Shown here: piece by piece, positions 1 through 13,300 of the stretch
Layout of the letters: every line of letters starts with the position of its first letter
Numbering within the stretch: position 1 is the first letter of the stretch
Origin: Acanthochlamys bracteata
Taxonomy: Eukaryota; Streptophyta; Magnoliopsida; Pandanales; Velloziaceae
Reading direction: 5' to 3'
Assembly: GCA_019914995.1 (NCBI GenBank)
Contig: CM034127.1
Coordinates: 6,014,001 to 6,078,000 of the forward strand
DNA length: 64,000 nt
Notes under the pieces: generated by a model
The model's database searches: none
The model's input: only the letters and a program-made list of their open reading frames with translations
Told to the model about the DNA's origin: nothing
Translations under genes and position numbers: made by a program

Positions 1-3000
1 CTCTAGCATACTAAAAAGTAATACTCCTACATATTCCCAAGTACTGCTAGTGCCAACCATCCGGCAGGCAGCACCATCTTTCTTGTTGAGTGCTGGCACC
101 AAGAATGCGCACTGTCTCTTCTTGCTGCATGTCTATGTATAGAGAAACCATGTAAGACAGCAGAAGATGAACGAAAAAATCCAAGTATTTTCTTAGTTCA
201 GCTTAGATTTACCTGTTTTGCTCGTTTCATCCTTCTGCTCTTGCACTGCCAACTCCTTATCCGTAACATGGTAACGCAGTCCAAGTGATAGTTAGCACCT
301 TTTGTATTTAAGGATACATGTAACTGAACGAACCCTTTAAAGATAAATATGTACTACGCGGCAAAAAGATGCTAGCGGAGAAGAGGTAATTATCCTTTTA
401 GACATATGGGTGAATAGCACGAAACTTCTCTTTATTAAGATAAACTTGTAGGTCAAGTTCGTAGGGATTTTTGTAGCCGATGGGTTATTCTTATAACCCA
501 TTCAAACCTTTATAGTAAAAAATTTTTAAATAGGGAAATAATTAGTGTATGAATTTTCTATATATACCCACTTCTTTGTTAGCTCTTGTGTGTTCTATTA
601 TTTCTACCATTTCTTCTTGCTATTTATTTTATTTAAATAGATTTTCTCATCATTCTTAATATAAACTCCCAATAATCACTTTAAAAATTTATTATTAATT
701 GAAGTTCACGCTTCATCTCCTACTATATCATGAATGGGTTAACCATGAACTGGCATGTTAGATGATGCATCATGCAGCAGCCACTCCATCATGCGCCCAA
801 GCAATTCCCAACAGAGGGAGGGCATCATGCCAACAACTACAGGTCTTACGTCTATGTTAGATGATAAGATCGTGCATGTTGAAATAACATTTCCCACCAT
901 GATGATTCTGTTTATGGCTAGCTGCGTACGTACTGATTCATATAGAAAAGAGAAGAATCATTAATTCGCCAAACAGAAAGTTACTAAAAATTTCAATTGC
1001 AAGCGACCGCAGTTTCTTTGTAAATCTAATTAAATCTTTCACTTTCACAGTAGAGGTGAAAAAATCCACCTTAAAGAACACAATGATAGCTAGCGGTAAA
1101 AACTTGCTGAGATGAGAGACCTTTGAGCTAAAAGTTCGACGTATGGAGTAATCGAAGTTGTTTACCATGCTTTGGTTCAAATTCAAAGACATTGAAAAAC
1201 AAAAATTTCTCTGGTTAATTTCTAGTTTTGCTTCTAGCTTCTTCATTTTGTCCACTATTTTGTGTGTTGAGTGTTTTGCAAAGAAGACAAAACTAAGAAG
1301 GTTCAAGTTTGAACTAAATACAAAGATCAATCCGCCAACAAATTCATTACATTGTTAGATAAAATTCAACGCTTAAGAAAGAGAAAGAGAAAACATAAGA
1401 AAAGAATCTAAAATATCGACGAGATCACAACTAACGCCTATAGCCCACTTGCTCCCCCCAAAGGTCAATTTACACACGGCGGCGGCGGTTTGCGGCCGCC
1501 GGTTGCTTACAACTCTTATGCATCCACTTGATGTTGCTATCTTTTAAAGTAAATTAGAATGAGTAGTTTGAATGCCCTTATCCGAAGAAATTCAAAAGAA
1601 AAAAAAGGAATTATTTTTGTTAGAGAATGTAATTATTGAAGATTATATCAGCAAGAAAGCTATGTATGTACGTACGAACACTTATACAACTAGATTCATT
1701 TGAATATTCAAAAAAATCAACTTGCTACTTATCAGCAGTCCATTAATTGGGTCATCACTAATTATCAACTTGCTACTTTCAACAATCAAGAACATATTTA
1801 TATATTTGGTTGATTTTCACTTAAGTTAGTGTGTATATTAAAATAGTTAAACAACAATTAGAGATGATTGCATTTGAAGGCCAGAACACAATTTTTCGCA
1901 AGAGAAGAAAATTTGCATTGCCCTTCTTCAGTTGAGAACGTTGACATTTGACCTACTATATGGGGTCATAGCTGCGCGTGGAACCTGACGCGCGACCAAC
2001 TCTTCCAATGTAAATTGAACTTACAGTTTCTTGATTTCTTCAAATGAAAATTTTATCAGTCAATATTCTTGCACACTGACAAATTAATACCATAGTTTTC
2101 CAGTTGCCGGAAATTGTTCTTTGTCAGAAATCAGCAACAATTTACAGCAGAAGACAACGATGATGAATTGGTGAAGAACATGTTTTATGTTTCGTTAGCT
2201 GGAAAGGTTATGCATGGAGCTCTTTTTGCCTTTAGAGTTCTTCCTGGAAGGCACAGCAGCAACAACAACAACAACAAACAAAAGCCTAACTAATTAAAGG
2301 CAATCTGTTAAAAGCAAATCTAACCAACTTTAGTTTTAATTTTTAAAAAAAAAGATGAATGGCAATTTCCCAAAAGATTGAAAGAGAAAACAAAAGTTGC
2401 ATCGCAATTGGTGAAAAGATAAAAAGGAGGGAAAAAAGAAGTTTGAAGACAAAAAGGTGTTGCTCCATTACTGTAAAATGCATATATAATTTGGTAATCC
2501 TTTTCAGTTCTTTTCTTTCTGGTCCTTCACTAGCTACAAGATGTGTGTTACGCTGGTACGTGGAGCTAAAAGGCCATCTTATCTTTGCAAACAAAAGATA
2601 GTGAGTGTTTCATGGATTGAGAAAGCGAAAGCAAATGCTTGTATGCTCAAATAGATCAAATTATAGTATACAGCGTTCTAACAGCTTTTAAAAAAAAAAG
2701 AAAAAGAAAAAAAATAGCTAGAGTTATCCCTATGTCAATGAAACCAATTGATTCAAACACTTAAATTGACGAACAACTTTTATTATATTTCTAACAGAAG
2801 TACTTGAACGCAGGTTCAATAGAATCCAAAGCAAGAGATTGATTTGTTGGATACATTGAATTGGTTCAATCCTAAAAGAGTTTATTAGGCTATTCTGCAC
2901 TAGAGTTATTGATTTTTTCACTTCGGAAAAGCCAAAAGAAATCCTATACTTTTATCATCATCGTACATATAATTAGGTTCAAGTCACCTTCCGTTACATT

Positions 3001-3689
3001 ATCTTGTCTTTTTTATTTATTTTCACTTCCACGTTGGTAGCAATATAATGTACATACTTTGTTTAATTCAAAATTTATAAATGTTGGATCTCCAAATTAC
3101 GCTAAGTTCAAATTAATAACGTATAGAATTTAGTGAATCCGAGTAAAAAACGAATTAGTTTGATGAACTAAAATCGAATTAATAATATAAAGACTTAAAA
3201 TAGTGTTTAAGTAAAAAATAAATTAACTAACTTATAAATAGATCAGCAATTTTTTTTAGATAGGCCAAATATATTATAGTTTGGTAGGTTTAACAATTCA
3301 CGTTCTTAATAGTCTCACATTAATTAAATACTGAAATAGATATGTAGTTATATATAGATGATGCTAATTTTTTAAAAATTAACCAATATTTTGAGTGTAA
3401 AAATTCGATCTTACAATAAGTTTCCAACGCATCAACCACTTCACGGACAAACATGTACATTTGTTTTGTACCTAATTAAATGGTTTTAGGTAATACTAAA
3501 AATATTGTCAAAGATACATATTAAATCTACATGGCAATTCTGCTATCATATATAAAGTATTGATCAGCACTCCACTCAATGGGGGAGCAAAGTATAATTA
3601 AGATATAACATAAAAAAAAAGAGAAGAAGAAGAACACTTGCTAAAACGCTAATAGTGATAACAATTACTAAACACTGGAGGGAGTTGTC

Positions 3690-3745
3690 AGATCATCAGA
3701 TGGGTGACCACTTTGTTGGTGTTGAGTCCTTGTAAGGCGCACCAG
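3690..3745 (+). repeat. Possible 5S-rRNA-like fragment (Cassandra-type relic?)
   Basis: The 11 bases at 3699-3709 (GATGGGTGACC) match the internal control (C-box) region of plant 5S rRNA. Downstream, GTCCTTGT and a CACC element resemble the 3' part of 5S rRNA in the right order. The A-box half is not visible. Cassandra TRIM retroelements carry 5S-derived sequence in their LTRs, so this may be a decayed remnant. Chance similarity is possible. Confidence 0.2.
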
Positions 3746-4334
3746 CATCAAATCTTGTCTGGATTGTAGTGCAACAAAAGACCGCAAGAGTCAACAATCC
3801 ACTAAAAAGTTCCTGGCTTTAGTGCAGTAGGAAAAAGAAAAGGATAAAGAAAAATAAAAACAAAGTAAAACCAAGTGAATTAATTAGTTGGAAATAAAAT
3901 TATATTATTTGACTTTCTATGTTAATTATTTTTATTTTTATTTTTATTTCATTTCAAAAAATTTATAAAATATTCTTAAAAATTTAAGTTAAAACAATAT
4001 AAATAAATTATATAAGTTATCTACATATTATTTTTAATTTTAAAAATAAATTTATTTTAGAAAATAGAAATTTAAACTTTATTTGTGAATGATGTTTATA
4101 TTCTAATGCAACAATTTATTTTTAGTTAGATCACTCTTTAATAGTTTATTTTGAAAGAAAATTACTCGAACCTATTACAGAACGTATTAACAAAAGTTGC
4201 AAACTGTTGTTAGTCTTTTTAATTGAATGACCAACAGCAAAACAAATATTTTGTCTCGTAACAGTATTCACACCCACTCCACAGGTTGCTTGAAATGATT
4301 AAAGGAAACAAAATTCAACTTTCATTAGTGTATA

Positions 4335-4544
4335 CTTAGAACGTATTTGGCATTACTTTTCTCTCCATATTATTATAAATTTTTTATAATATTACATAAA
4401 GTTTATTTATAAAATTTAAAAATATAAAAAAATTATTTATGATATTATTATTTTTAGAATAAAAAATAATTTTTTTTTCTAAAAGTAAGATAAAATATTT
4501 TATTTTAGAAAAGTTTCATACATAAAAACTCACAAACAGCTTAG
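4335..4544 (-). repeat. Degenerate MITE-like block
   Basis: The left end reads CTTAGAACGTATTTGG and the right end CAAACAGCTTAG, forming an imperfect inverted repeat. The interior is almost pure A/T with the TTTATAATATTACATAAAGTTTATTTA pattern seen in inverted orientation in other copies (for example near 31.0 kb). It looks like an old member of the MITE family whose clearest copies are at 32862-33117 and 63396-63648. Boundaries are approximate. Confidence 0.35.
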
Positions 4545-6197
4545 ATTAAGTGAACAAGGTTGGTGCAGTAACAAATACCATTATTGCATTGGATAAAAAC
4601 AAATGCATGAGTTAAAAACAACGTAAATTTCTTTGTACGTCCGTAGCAATATTAAAAATAATAAAAATATTTTGTGTTCTACCATATTGATTGGCTAAAT
4701 TCTCTGCAGTACGAGCACGTGTTGGAAGGGTGCCCTTTTATTGACTAGTCATGGTCTATTAAGCTGGAATAATTCCTAGATTCAAGTATTTAACAAACCT
4801 TATAAGCAATGGATAAGAACCTTTAGTTATTACTTATTAGTAACGCAAGCAAAGTCAATAAAGCACAACGGTGTTACATTCAATATTCAATAACAACGTG
4901 ATTGTTTGTCCATCAATCAGTAGGCGGCTGCGTCTCGAGTCCTCCAGAAACGTTAAATGCGATTAACATTAGAAATGGACGTGTGCGGACCATTGTAAAT
5001 TTGTAATCAACTTGGCAAATGCTGACTCTGGATTAAGACTGACAATAATTATAAAGTACTTTCAAATTAATGAATTGATCATTGCATCAACAGCTATACG
5101 CAAAGCTTGTTCTCTAAACATTTTTATTTTCTTTCCAACACTTGTACAACTACGCTTGTTGCTTGATTGTAGCAGTAAGTGATAACCAATGGCTGCAAGT
5201 TCACTCTTCAGTTACTTAGATTAGTTACTGTAACTCGCTACTGTCGCTGAGTTTTTTAGTGTAGGTGTTGAGTTAGCAAAAGTATTCTGAAGTTTTCTTT
5301 TTTGGCTGTTAGGTGAAGGTAGAACTTGTTAAAAGTTTCTTCTCTGCAAAACAATTAAACAACGTCAGAGATGTCCGTATGTAGAGCAGTACAATTCAAA
5401 GTGTTCTAGATTTATTAACCACGTCAGCAGCTCCGATGTTTTGATCCTGAACCTGAATCCTTCAGGTATGAAAACGTAGAACCTTCTATAGTACTTGAAT
5501 ACAAAACTATCAATGGAAAAAGGTCATATCGTGAGTAAACTATCCAGTGTTCAATCATACAATCAAACATAAAAAAATTACTTTTATATTGCTACTAAAT
5601 TAAAATTTTAAAATTTATATAATTATTTTTAACTAATACATATATTTATATGAAGATCTCATCGATTATAAACGAACGAAAGAATATCTAAAATACACCT
5701 AATAAATATAAGTTTATTTTATAATATAATTAAATATTAAAACTATATAAACTCATTTTTATTGGAGTGAATTTTTCAAAAAATTAATTCAGCGAAACCA
5801 AAGTGCAGCGACAAAAGTAAGTGGATATTGAGCTTAATGAAAGCTTTCTACTAATTACGAGAAACTCAGTGCCCCGTTAAAAAAATTTCAACTTAAATTC
5901 ATTTCCAAAGAGTGATATGAACATTACACCAAACCTACAACAAATATCAAAATATCACAAACTGAAAACAAAAAAGAAAATTACAAGAACAAAAATTCCA
6001 AACCCTACCAAGTGCTCTCAATCTCACACACGTTCTCGTTCTAATTTTTCTTGTTATTATTTACAAAACCTCAACATTTTACCTGCCCTCTTTCTTTTGA
6101 AGAGGCCCCTACAACCTTAGAATTACCAATATTATTACTACTTCTAAGTTCTAACCTAGAAAGAGATATAAGAGTAATTAGAAACAAATACTAATAA

Positions 6198-8084
6198 TCA
6201 CATGATAGAGCAGGCGTTGGGGTTCTCATCACTAAACAGTTGCGGAGCATGTGGGCCATGTGGCATTTGGAACTGGTGTGCATACGGGTTCTGATACGGG
6301 TTTGGATACGGGTTCGGAGAATGTGGCATTTGAAGCTGGTGCGCATACGGGTTCGGATACGGATTAGCATACGGGTTCGGATACGGGTTAGCATACGGGT
6401 TAGGGTACTCACCGTACCCGCCCCCATATCCTCCTTCATTGTGGAAACCCTGTTGCGGTTGGTAATAGTGATCCATTTTATTAACCTCCGCTTGCTCCAC
6501 CGCCGCTTTACCGCCATCTTCTTTCTCTTTCTTCTCTCCTCCGCCACCACCACCGCCGCCATTACCTTTCTCTTTCTCTTTCTTCTCTCCGTTACCACCA
6601 CCGACTCCTCCGCCGTTAGCTTTCTCTTTCTTCTCACCACCGCCGCCGCCGCCGTTGCCATTTTTATCTTTGTCTTTCTTTTCTCCGCCGTCGCCGGGTG
6701 CTTTATCTTTCTTTACGCCGCCTATCTCGGCACCACCGCCGCCGCCATCTTTCTTGGGCTGAACAATTTCAACGCTGCGGTTGAGTTTGCCTTTAAGAAT
6801 GGTGGGGAGAGATTTAACGTCCATGGTCCCTTTCACTGTGACCAATTCCTTCGCTTCGTCTATGGACACTTCTTGCACTCCTAACCAAAGCGCCGAGAGA
6901 GAGAGAGAGTTAAGCAATTGGAACTAAAATTTCAGAAAGTTAGCATTGGTCTGTTGATGAACTAATGCACTCACTACCTTTGATCTTGGAGATCGATTTC
7001 TTAATCCGTTGTATGCATCCCTGACAGTGTAGCCGGAGATTGAGCACTACTGTAGATGGCTGTAGCTGAAACGATAACGCAAAACATTATTAGAAAGAAA
7101 CTAAATAATAAACAAAATTTTATGAACAATCAATTGACTACTGATTGCTTGTTGATTTGAGTTAGCTTGATTCTTAGAGTGGAGTAGAAGTTTCTTTACC
7201 TCTTTGGTAGATGGTTTCTTGTCATCAGACTTCTTCTTGTCATTGCTTTTCGCGACGGGTTTCTTCGCAGCACCGCCGTCACCGCCGAAGGAGTCGTCGT
7301 TGTCTTTCTTTGCTGCAGGAGGAGGGTTTCCTTTAGGCGAAACCAAATCAACGTTCTTCTTGATCTTCGATGAAAGGTAATCTCGAAGCTTCCAAGCGTC
7401 AACTTTAGCGCCAGTTACTGTGACTTTGCTTGTTTCCAAATCTGTGTTAACTTTCTCCACTCCTGCATATACATGGCGCAAGTTAACAAAAATTCCCCAA
7501 AAAGAACAGGAAAAATGAAGGAAACTTCGTGTGGTATTTTGTTATTCTAACAACAATTCGCAGATCTACGAGGAATTCGTTATCCACTGTTTTCTTTGAT
7601 TAATAGAACCTCAAATTAAAAAGAAATTTGAGAAATTAGCCGGTAAAATTCATCGAATATACGAAGATTCTTCTCGGTAAATAAGAACTATCGTCAGTGA
7701 AAAATAATCAATCGAGATCATTACCGTGGAAAAGTTTTTAATATTAAACAAGAATTACAAGAGATGAACTCTAAAAGAAATCAACTGGTTGCAAGCATGA
7801 AATTCATCTGTCGAAAACAGAGAGACAATTATGAAGCAGAACGAGATTGAAGAAGAAAGAAAGAATGTTTCTAAATTGTCAGGTGGATTACCATCAAATG
7901 AAGAAACAGCACGTTTGATTTTCTTAGCGCAGCCTTCACAGTGCAAATCAACCTTGAGCACTACCGGCGCCGGTCCTCCATCACCGCCGCCCTTCTTCTC
8001 ACCACCACCGTTTTCCTTCTTCTTCTCTACTACACCACCACCACCACCTTTCTTCTCCGCTTTCTCTTCTACTTTCTCACCCAT
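6198..8084 (-). CDS. Heavy-metal-associated isoprenylated plant protein with two HMA domains (HIPP)
   Basis: Four exons on the minus strand: 8084-7892, 7462-7200, 7065-6978 and 6880-6198, giving 408 residues. Both HMA domains show the metal-binding CxxC core: HCEGC (C49, C52) and HCQGC (C166, C169). The C-terminus is CSIM, a CaaX box for farnesylation, so the mature protein should be membrane-tethered or nuclear. Such proteins bind soft metals (Cd, Cu, Zn) as chaperones or buffers, and some interact with stress transcription factors. The second half carries Gly-rich blocks alternating with EKKEK-type charged blocks (about residues 250-310), then Asn-Pro-Tyr repeats. The ATG at 8084 follows the family's MGEK start, and a TATA-like sequence lies about 110 bp upstream. 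Family assignment is firm; the exact HIPP number is not assignable by eye. Confidence 0.93.
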
Positions 8085-8190
8085 CTCCAATCTCCCTTTA
8101 TTGAACTCTGTAGTTTCTCTGGTTTCGTCTTGGAAGGTTGTAAAAACACAACACAAAGTGAAGAGGGAGGGAACTCGAGAGACGACGCGG

Positions 8191-8199
8191 TTATAAATA
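8191..8199 (-). promoter_or_regulatory. TATA-like box of the HIPP gene
   Basis: Read on the minus strand this is TATTTATAA, about 110 bp upstream of the HIPP ATG, a normal spacing for a short plant leader. A TGACGTAA motif (TGACG at 8224-8228), a core binding site for TGA-type bZIP factors, lies about 25 bp further upstream. Both are sequence matches only. Confidence 0.45.
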
Positions 8200-8239
8200 G
8201 AGAGGGAGGAAATAAAGAGAGGGTGACGTAAGCGTGATT

Positions 8240-10060
8240 TTATTGTTTCTTATTACTAAGTAAATAATAAATAAGTAAAATGTTTAAGTTTTAATATATA
8301 CTGAAAGATTATTGTAATAATATTATTATGTGACATACATGAATGCATGACTCATGCTATGGTAATCCATCAGCATGCCGACAGCTGATTCGAAGTATTC
8401 GTGCTACTATGTATGTTATGCATGTACATAGACAATACCTTTACGTGTTAATTCTAAGTTATAATTATAAAGTTTTAGCTTAAATTTATTTGGTTAAGCT
8501 TATGATTGGACATTCTCGCTGTATAGAATCTATAATTTACGCATTCACAATTGAAAGGTGAGAGATCTGATCCCTTTATATTCTAAATTACTATTGCGTG
8601 GCTTGTTTTCATAATACATTAATCATATATATGGTTAATATAAAAGTTTTCAAAAATAAGTTCATTTATGTTTAAAAAAACGGTAAAATTATTTTTAATC
8701 TAAAGAAACAAAAGTTATAACTATAAATTTAATACCATACATTTCGTTAATATTTTTAAATTTTAAAAAATTATTAAAAATACTATAAAAAATATATTTA
8801 AATTGTAAATAAAATAAAAAGTAAGTACAAAATACTGTCAAACAGCTCTGAAGTGGATATAATTGGAGTAGCAAACATAAAAGTTTAGTTTCCAGAAGTG
8901 TAGTATAACTGTTTCACTCAATCAAATTTACCAGCCTTAAGCAGTTAGTAATAATAAATTTATGATGATGTGGGTCCCATTCTCTAAAGTGCTCTTGTGG
9001 ATATGGGGTTTTCTCATAACCTTTAATTAGGGCGTATTTATTTTGTATATAAAGTGGATAAAGTAATTTTTTAAAAGTTAATTTAAAAAATAAAATTAAA
9101 ATGTAAAAATATTAAATAAAAAGTAAAATTATATATTAATATAAAAATATTTATAATAAATTTTAAAATTAAAATTTTTAAAAATATTTATTAATAAAAT
9201 TTTTTTTATTAATTTATATATATATTTTATATTGAGAGTGAATTTAAAAAAAAAATGAGTTGAAAGTATTAGTAAACACGCTCTTAATGAAGTCGTATTT
9301 GGGTATCTTTCTCGAAATCGATCTAGAGCGCATGGTTTAACTCATTATCAATTCTATTGATCCAAATTCCAAAACACATAAATCTCTACCCGCTTATGAA
9401 AGAGTTTATGGACTTATAGCGTGATCAGACACGGAGTAGTTGGCCAAATTCAATTCAAATTATATTTCTAATAGGATCTAGTTCGGTTAAACCGAATCCA
9501 TTACCATCTCTAATTAGCTGGGAGGAAGAAAATAATATTTCTTATCAAGCCTAACAGGAGGGTGTTCTTTTATGAGGGACGAGAATTATCAATTACGATA
9601 CTGCAGATTAGGGACGATCGTCTAACGTGTCGTGGACTTTTTTATTTTCGTAGTTGTGATATAATGGTTTCTTTTCATGTCTATTATAAAGTATTAGATA
9701 TATTTCTTTTCCATGCTGGTACAAAGTAATATCATACCATCTTCGATTTTGCAGAGGAATGTCACTGATTTTAGATTCTCAGTGATTTTTCCACATCGCC
9801 CATTTCAATTGGCATTTTTTATTGTAAAAAGAACCAGATCTTAACCTAAATTGGGCTTATTAAATCCCTCAGCCCAAATTGGATTGATCTTTAAAATAGG
9901 CCCCGATTCACATGTAAACATCAGTACAGGCCCAAGGTAAATCTTAATTTCACTTCATTTATTATCCGGACCAGACTATTTTCTACATTTTCTGAACAGT
10001 CCCTTACACTTCATTTGTTTTTTTTAAAAACTCACAAAACAATCGAAAAGTAAAAAGTAA
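8240..10060. other. Intergenic region between divergent HIPP and DP genes
   Basis: This is the shared upstream region of two divergently transcribed genes. It is AT-rich and contains no supportable coding sequence. A MITE-like element at 9027-9286 is listed separately. A second AT-rich block at about 8640-8860, ending CAAACAGCTCT, may be another decayed copy but its left end is unclear. Confidence 0.5.
9027..9286. repeat. MITE-like element
   Basis: The left terminus TTAGGGCGTATTTA and the reverse complement of the right terminus (TTAAGAGCGTGTTTA) form an imperfect inverted repeat. The 260-bp interior is almost entirely A/T. Size, termini and composition fit the TTAAGGGC.TGTTTGGGAG family found elsewhere in this window. 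TTA/TAA at the ends would fit PIF/Harbinger-type target duplication. Confidence 0.5.
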
Positions 10061-10230
10061 AAAAGTGAAAAAAATTAACGTTTACAAGTCAAACAAAACA
10101 AAAACAAATCCCTCCTTCAGCCCTTCAGCGCCACTTCTCTTTCCTTTTCAAGGTCTTGTTTTCTCTCTCTTGTTTTCCCTTTCCCCAACTTTCCTCCAAC
10201 CAACTCATTCATTCCTTCAAAACCTTCTCC

Positions 10231-10256
10231 TTCTCTTCTTCTTCTTCTTCTTCTTC
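10231..10256 (+). repeat. CTT/TTC microsatellite in the DP leader
   Basis: About eight CTT units in a pyrimidine-rich stretch 80 bp upstream of the DP start codon. Pyrimidine-rich leaders of this kind are common in plant 5' UTRs near the transcription start. Confidence 0.7.
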
Positions 10257-10336
10257 CAATTTTCCCTAAATTCAGATTTAGGGTTTCTCAATTTCCTGCC
10301 GGAAAGTTTCAATCTGGTGAAAAGGTTTTTTCTTTA

Positions 10337-13300
10337 ATGGTGCCTAGCGGGCCCCACCACAGCCACCAGAATCAGCAGCAGCAGAGCGAGGGAGATGCAG
10401 CGGCGGCGGGGAGTGGGTCCAGAGGACCATCGTGGGCTCACTCAGCTTCGACGAGCGGTGGGTCGCCTTCGAGCCGTAGTGAGCCTACGACTACCCCCGC
10501 CGCTACAACGCCGGCGAGTGATAACACTTTCCAACGGTTGAACCATCTTGATATCCATGCTGACGATGCTGGGTCTTCGCAGGCGCCGCTCAGGTTGAAT
10601 TACTTTGCTTACTGGTCTCTTTTTGTAAAACAAAAAGCTATTGAAATTCTGGTGAATCATTTATCTTTAGCGAATTCCCGCACAGGTAACTGTTTATACA
10701 GCACAGATCTTGTGAATTAGAGTTGTTTTGTGCAAGATTTTTGAGCAGGCTATGTTTACTTGGGGTTCTGCTAGTGGAATGTTGTAAATGTAGGACGGAT
10801 TGCTGATCAGTTGGAATTTATCTAGGAGAATTTTTTGTGCTGGATGGCTACTTTTATTTTGCTTTTGAGCCTTACTTTGAATTAAAATTTTTTGTTCTGT
10901 ATACGTGAAAATACCGAGATGTTCTGTTCGGAACCATTTTGAACTAGTGATAATTGTGTTTTCTAATCCATTTGTTGTTGAAATAGAAGTCCATATTGCA
11001 TATGCTGTGGAATACATTCAATTGTAAAATTTTAAAGCTTGTTTGAGAATGGTAGTGCTGAACATTCTTGAGGTGCATTCTTTTTGAGCATTTCGGCCTT
11101 CTCTCTAGCTGCAAGTAGAAGGATTTTTATTACCAGACCTTTGTTGGTTGCCTTTTGCAGCTCTATCGTGCCTTGGTATTCGGAACTAAAAACTTGTTTC
11201 TGCAAACTGAAAGGAAACTAGTTTCAGCCAGGCCCCTCCTAGAAATAGTATATTGGTTTCCTACGCAGACAGATGGGGATTATATGAGTATTGTCCCTCA
11301 AATATTTTGGGTTGATATGCCATAGATAAGGCTGGTTGTGATTAAGAAATTGCATGCTTTTAAATATTTTCGTGGGCTTTTCATATTTTGGAACCTGTTA
11401 TTAATGATTTCTCTCATTTTGATTTCATTTAGATACATTGTTAACAGTGCATGGTATATGGCAAGTCCCAAGCAATTTGTTACAAGATTCTAATGGAGGG
11501 CATGTATTTTACAGTGGCAAGAAGAAAAAAAGGGGAGCAAGGGCTGTTGGCAATGATAAAGGTGGAAGGGGACTTCGCCAGTTCAGTATGAAAGGTGATT
11601 TAGTGTAAAATATTCGTCAGTTGCATGCTTACGCTTTCATCCATCTGGGGGAGTGGGTGCAACTTATAGGGAGGCTTTGAAGCATCCAGTTTTCAAAAAC
11701 ATTGTTGTTATGCAGTTTCTTCTCCCAATTTGATATTTAGTTCCAAATTAGCGTTCTCTTTTCCATTTTCTCATTGTTTAACCCTTCGCAGTATGTGAGA
11801 AGGTGGAAAGCAAGGGGAGAACCACCTACAATGAGGTGAGCTGTGATTCGATATAGTTATACTGATAGTTTTACTATCGTTACATGTTTTAGCACATACC
11901 TGCTTACTTTTTTTTGAAACAATTGTATTGTAATCAAGTTTGTTGCTACTCGCATTCTTTGCATGCAAAGTTTATTTAACCTACTTTATTTTAGCTTACT
12001 GATTGCTTGCTTATCTCAGCTTTCATGTTGAATAAGTTACTAATTGAAATTTGCAGACTATCTGCACATCTAGCCCAAGTGGAGATGCCATTATGTCTTA
12101 TATTGAAGCTTGTTGTTGTCTTTAAAGGTCGTTTCATTTGTTGGTGACAGTCATGAATTCAGTTCTTGATCATTGTTGCTATAGGTAGAGAATTTAAGTT
12201 AATCTGTTATCCTTAACAAAATATTTGGTTTATCTGAAGGGCTAAAACGTCGGAGAAATGGGAAGTAATGCTACAATCCAACTAATTTTATTTTTAAAGA
12301 CAGTGTTTTTTGCATTTTGATGCTGAATCTTCTTTCACAATGAAGAAAGTATAAATTCCTTAAATGTCATGACAATGCTGTCTGATAGTTTAATCTTCCA
12401 GAAAGTTCCATTTGAATAAAGGGAACGTGTGAAAATGAGTGGGTTTTTGGAGGTGATGAACAAATGATATAGTCGTAGATAGGTGGATTCTGACCTTAGG
12501 TGTTTATTATCATTATGAGCTTCTTTTTGAAGTTTACCTATAGGTATTACATTTTGATGCTTATGTGGTTCTTTTCACAGGTTGCAGATGAACTTGTTGC
12601 AGAGTTTGCAGATCCTAATAGTAGTCTGGCATCTCCAGATCAGGTATTGAACATGGCAACATTCTGCTAATTATCCTTCTTTCGCTCATCATACTTTCAT
12701 GAATATTGAACAAGTTTAGTGTAACTTCTTATGTGCGTTCCTGCAATAGCAACAGCAATATGACGAGAAGAACATAAGGCGAAGGGTGTATGATGCTCTG
12801 AATGTATTAATGGCGATGGACATTATTTCAAAGGATAAAAAAGAAATACAGTGGAAAGGTTTACCTCGAACTAGTATAAGCGACATTGAAGAATTAAAGG
12901 TTTTGTTCCAAGCAACTTTTCCACCATCACGAATGGCTTTGGATTTGCCTTTATTGATGTTTGTGCCTTTCATATAGGAATACTCATGTTTCTTTGAATT
13001 ATAATTTCTGTGTTTCTTCTTGCAGGCAGAACGCCTTGCACTTAAGAGTAAGATTGAAAAGAAAACAGCATATTTGAAAGAATTGGAAGACCAAGTATGC
13101 AAGATTCTCATACATTCTTAGCTTTTCATAGTTAGAATTCAATAATCAGATATTCTGTGATGCTAAGCATGTGGACCCCATTTCATTAATTTCCTCTTTT
13201 ACCATTAAACAAGTTATTATTCACTCATCATGCTTTTCCATTTACTAGGTCAAATTATTATACCTGATGTTTCTAGTGCTTGCCTAATAATATGATGTCT

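Larger units (their letters stand above)
1..6190. other. Gene-poor AT-rich intergenic region
   Basis: No reading frame here has family resemblance, codon bias or splice structure that would support a gene. The sequence is dominated by A/T runs and short low-complexity stretches. A small GC-rich patch with a GCGGCCGC palindrome lies near 1478-1503. A possible 5S-rRNA-like scrap at about 3690-3745 and a MITE-like block at about 4335-4544 are listed separately. The right-hand end runs into the 3' flank of the HIPP gene. Confidence 0.6.

Noticed and set aside
6240..6884. Long plus-strand open frame opposite the HIPP last exon
   Set aside because: It is the antisense shadow of the repetitive Gly/Lys and Asn-Pro-Tyr coding sequence; no family features and no splice context.
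10065..10337. Apparent upstream ORF whose stop overlaps the DP start codon (TAATG)
   Set aside because: The frame opens with GTG and contains no ATG, so it is not a conventional uORF; the pyrimidine-rich leader merely lacks stops.
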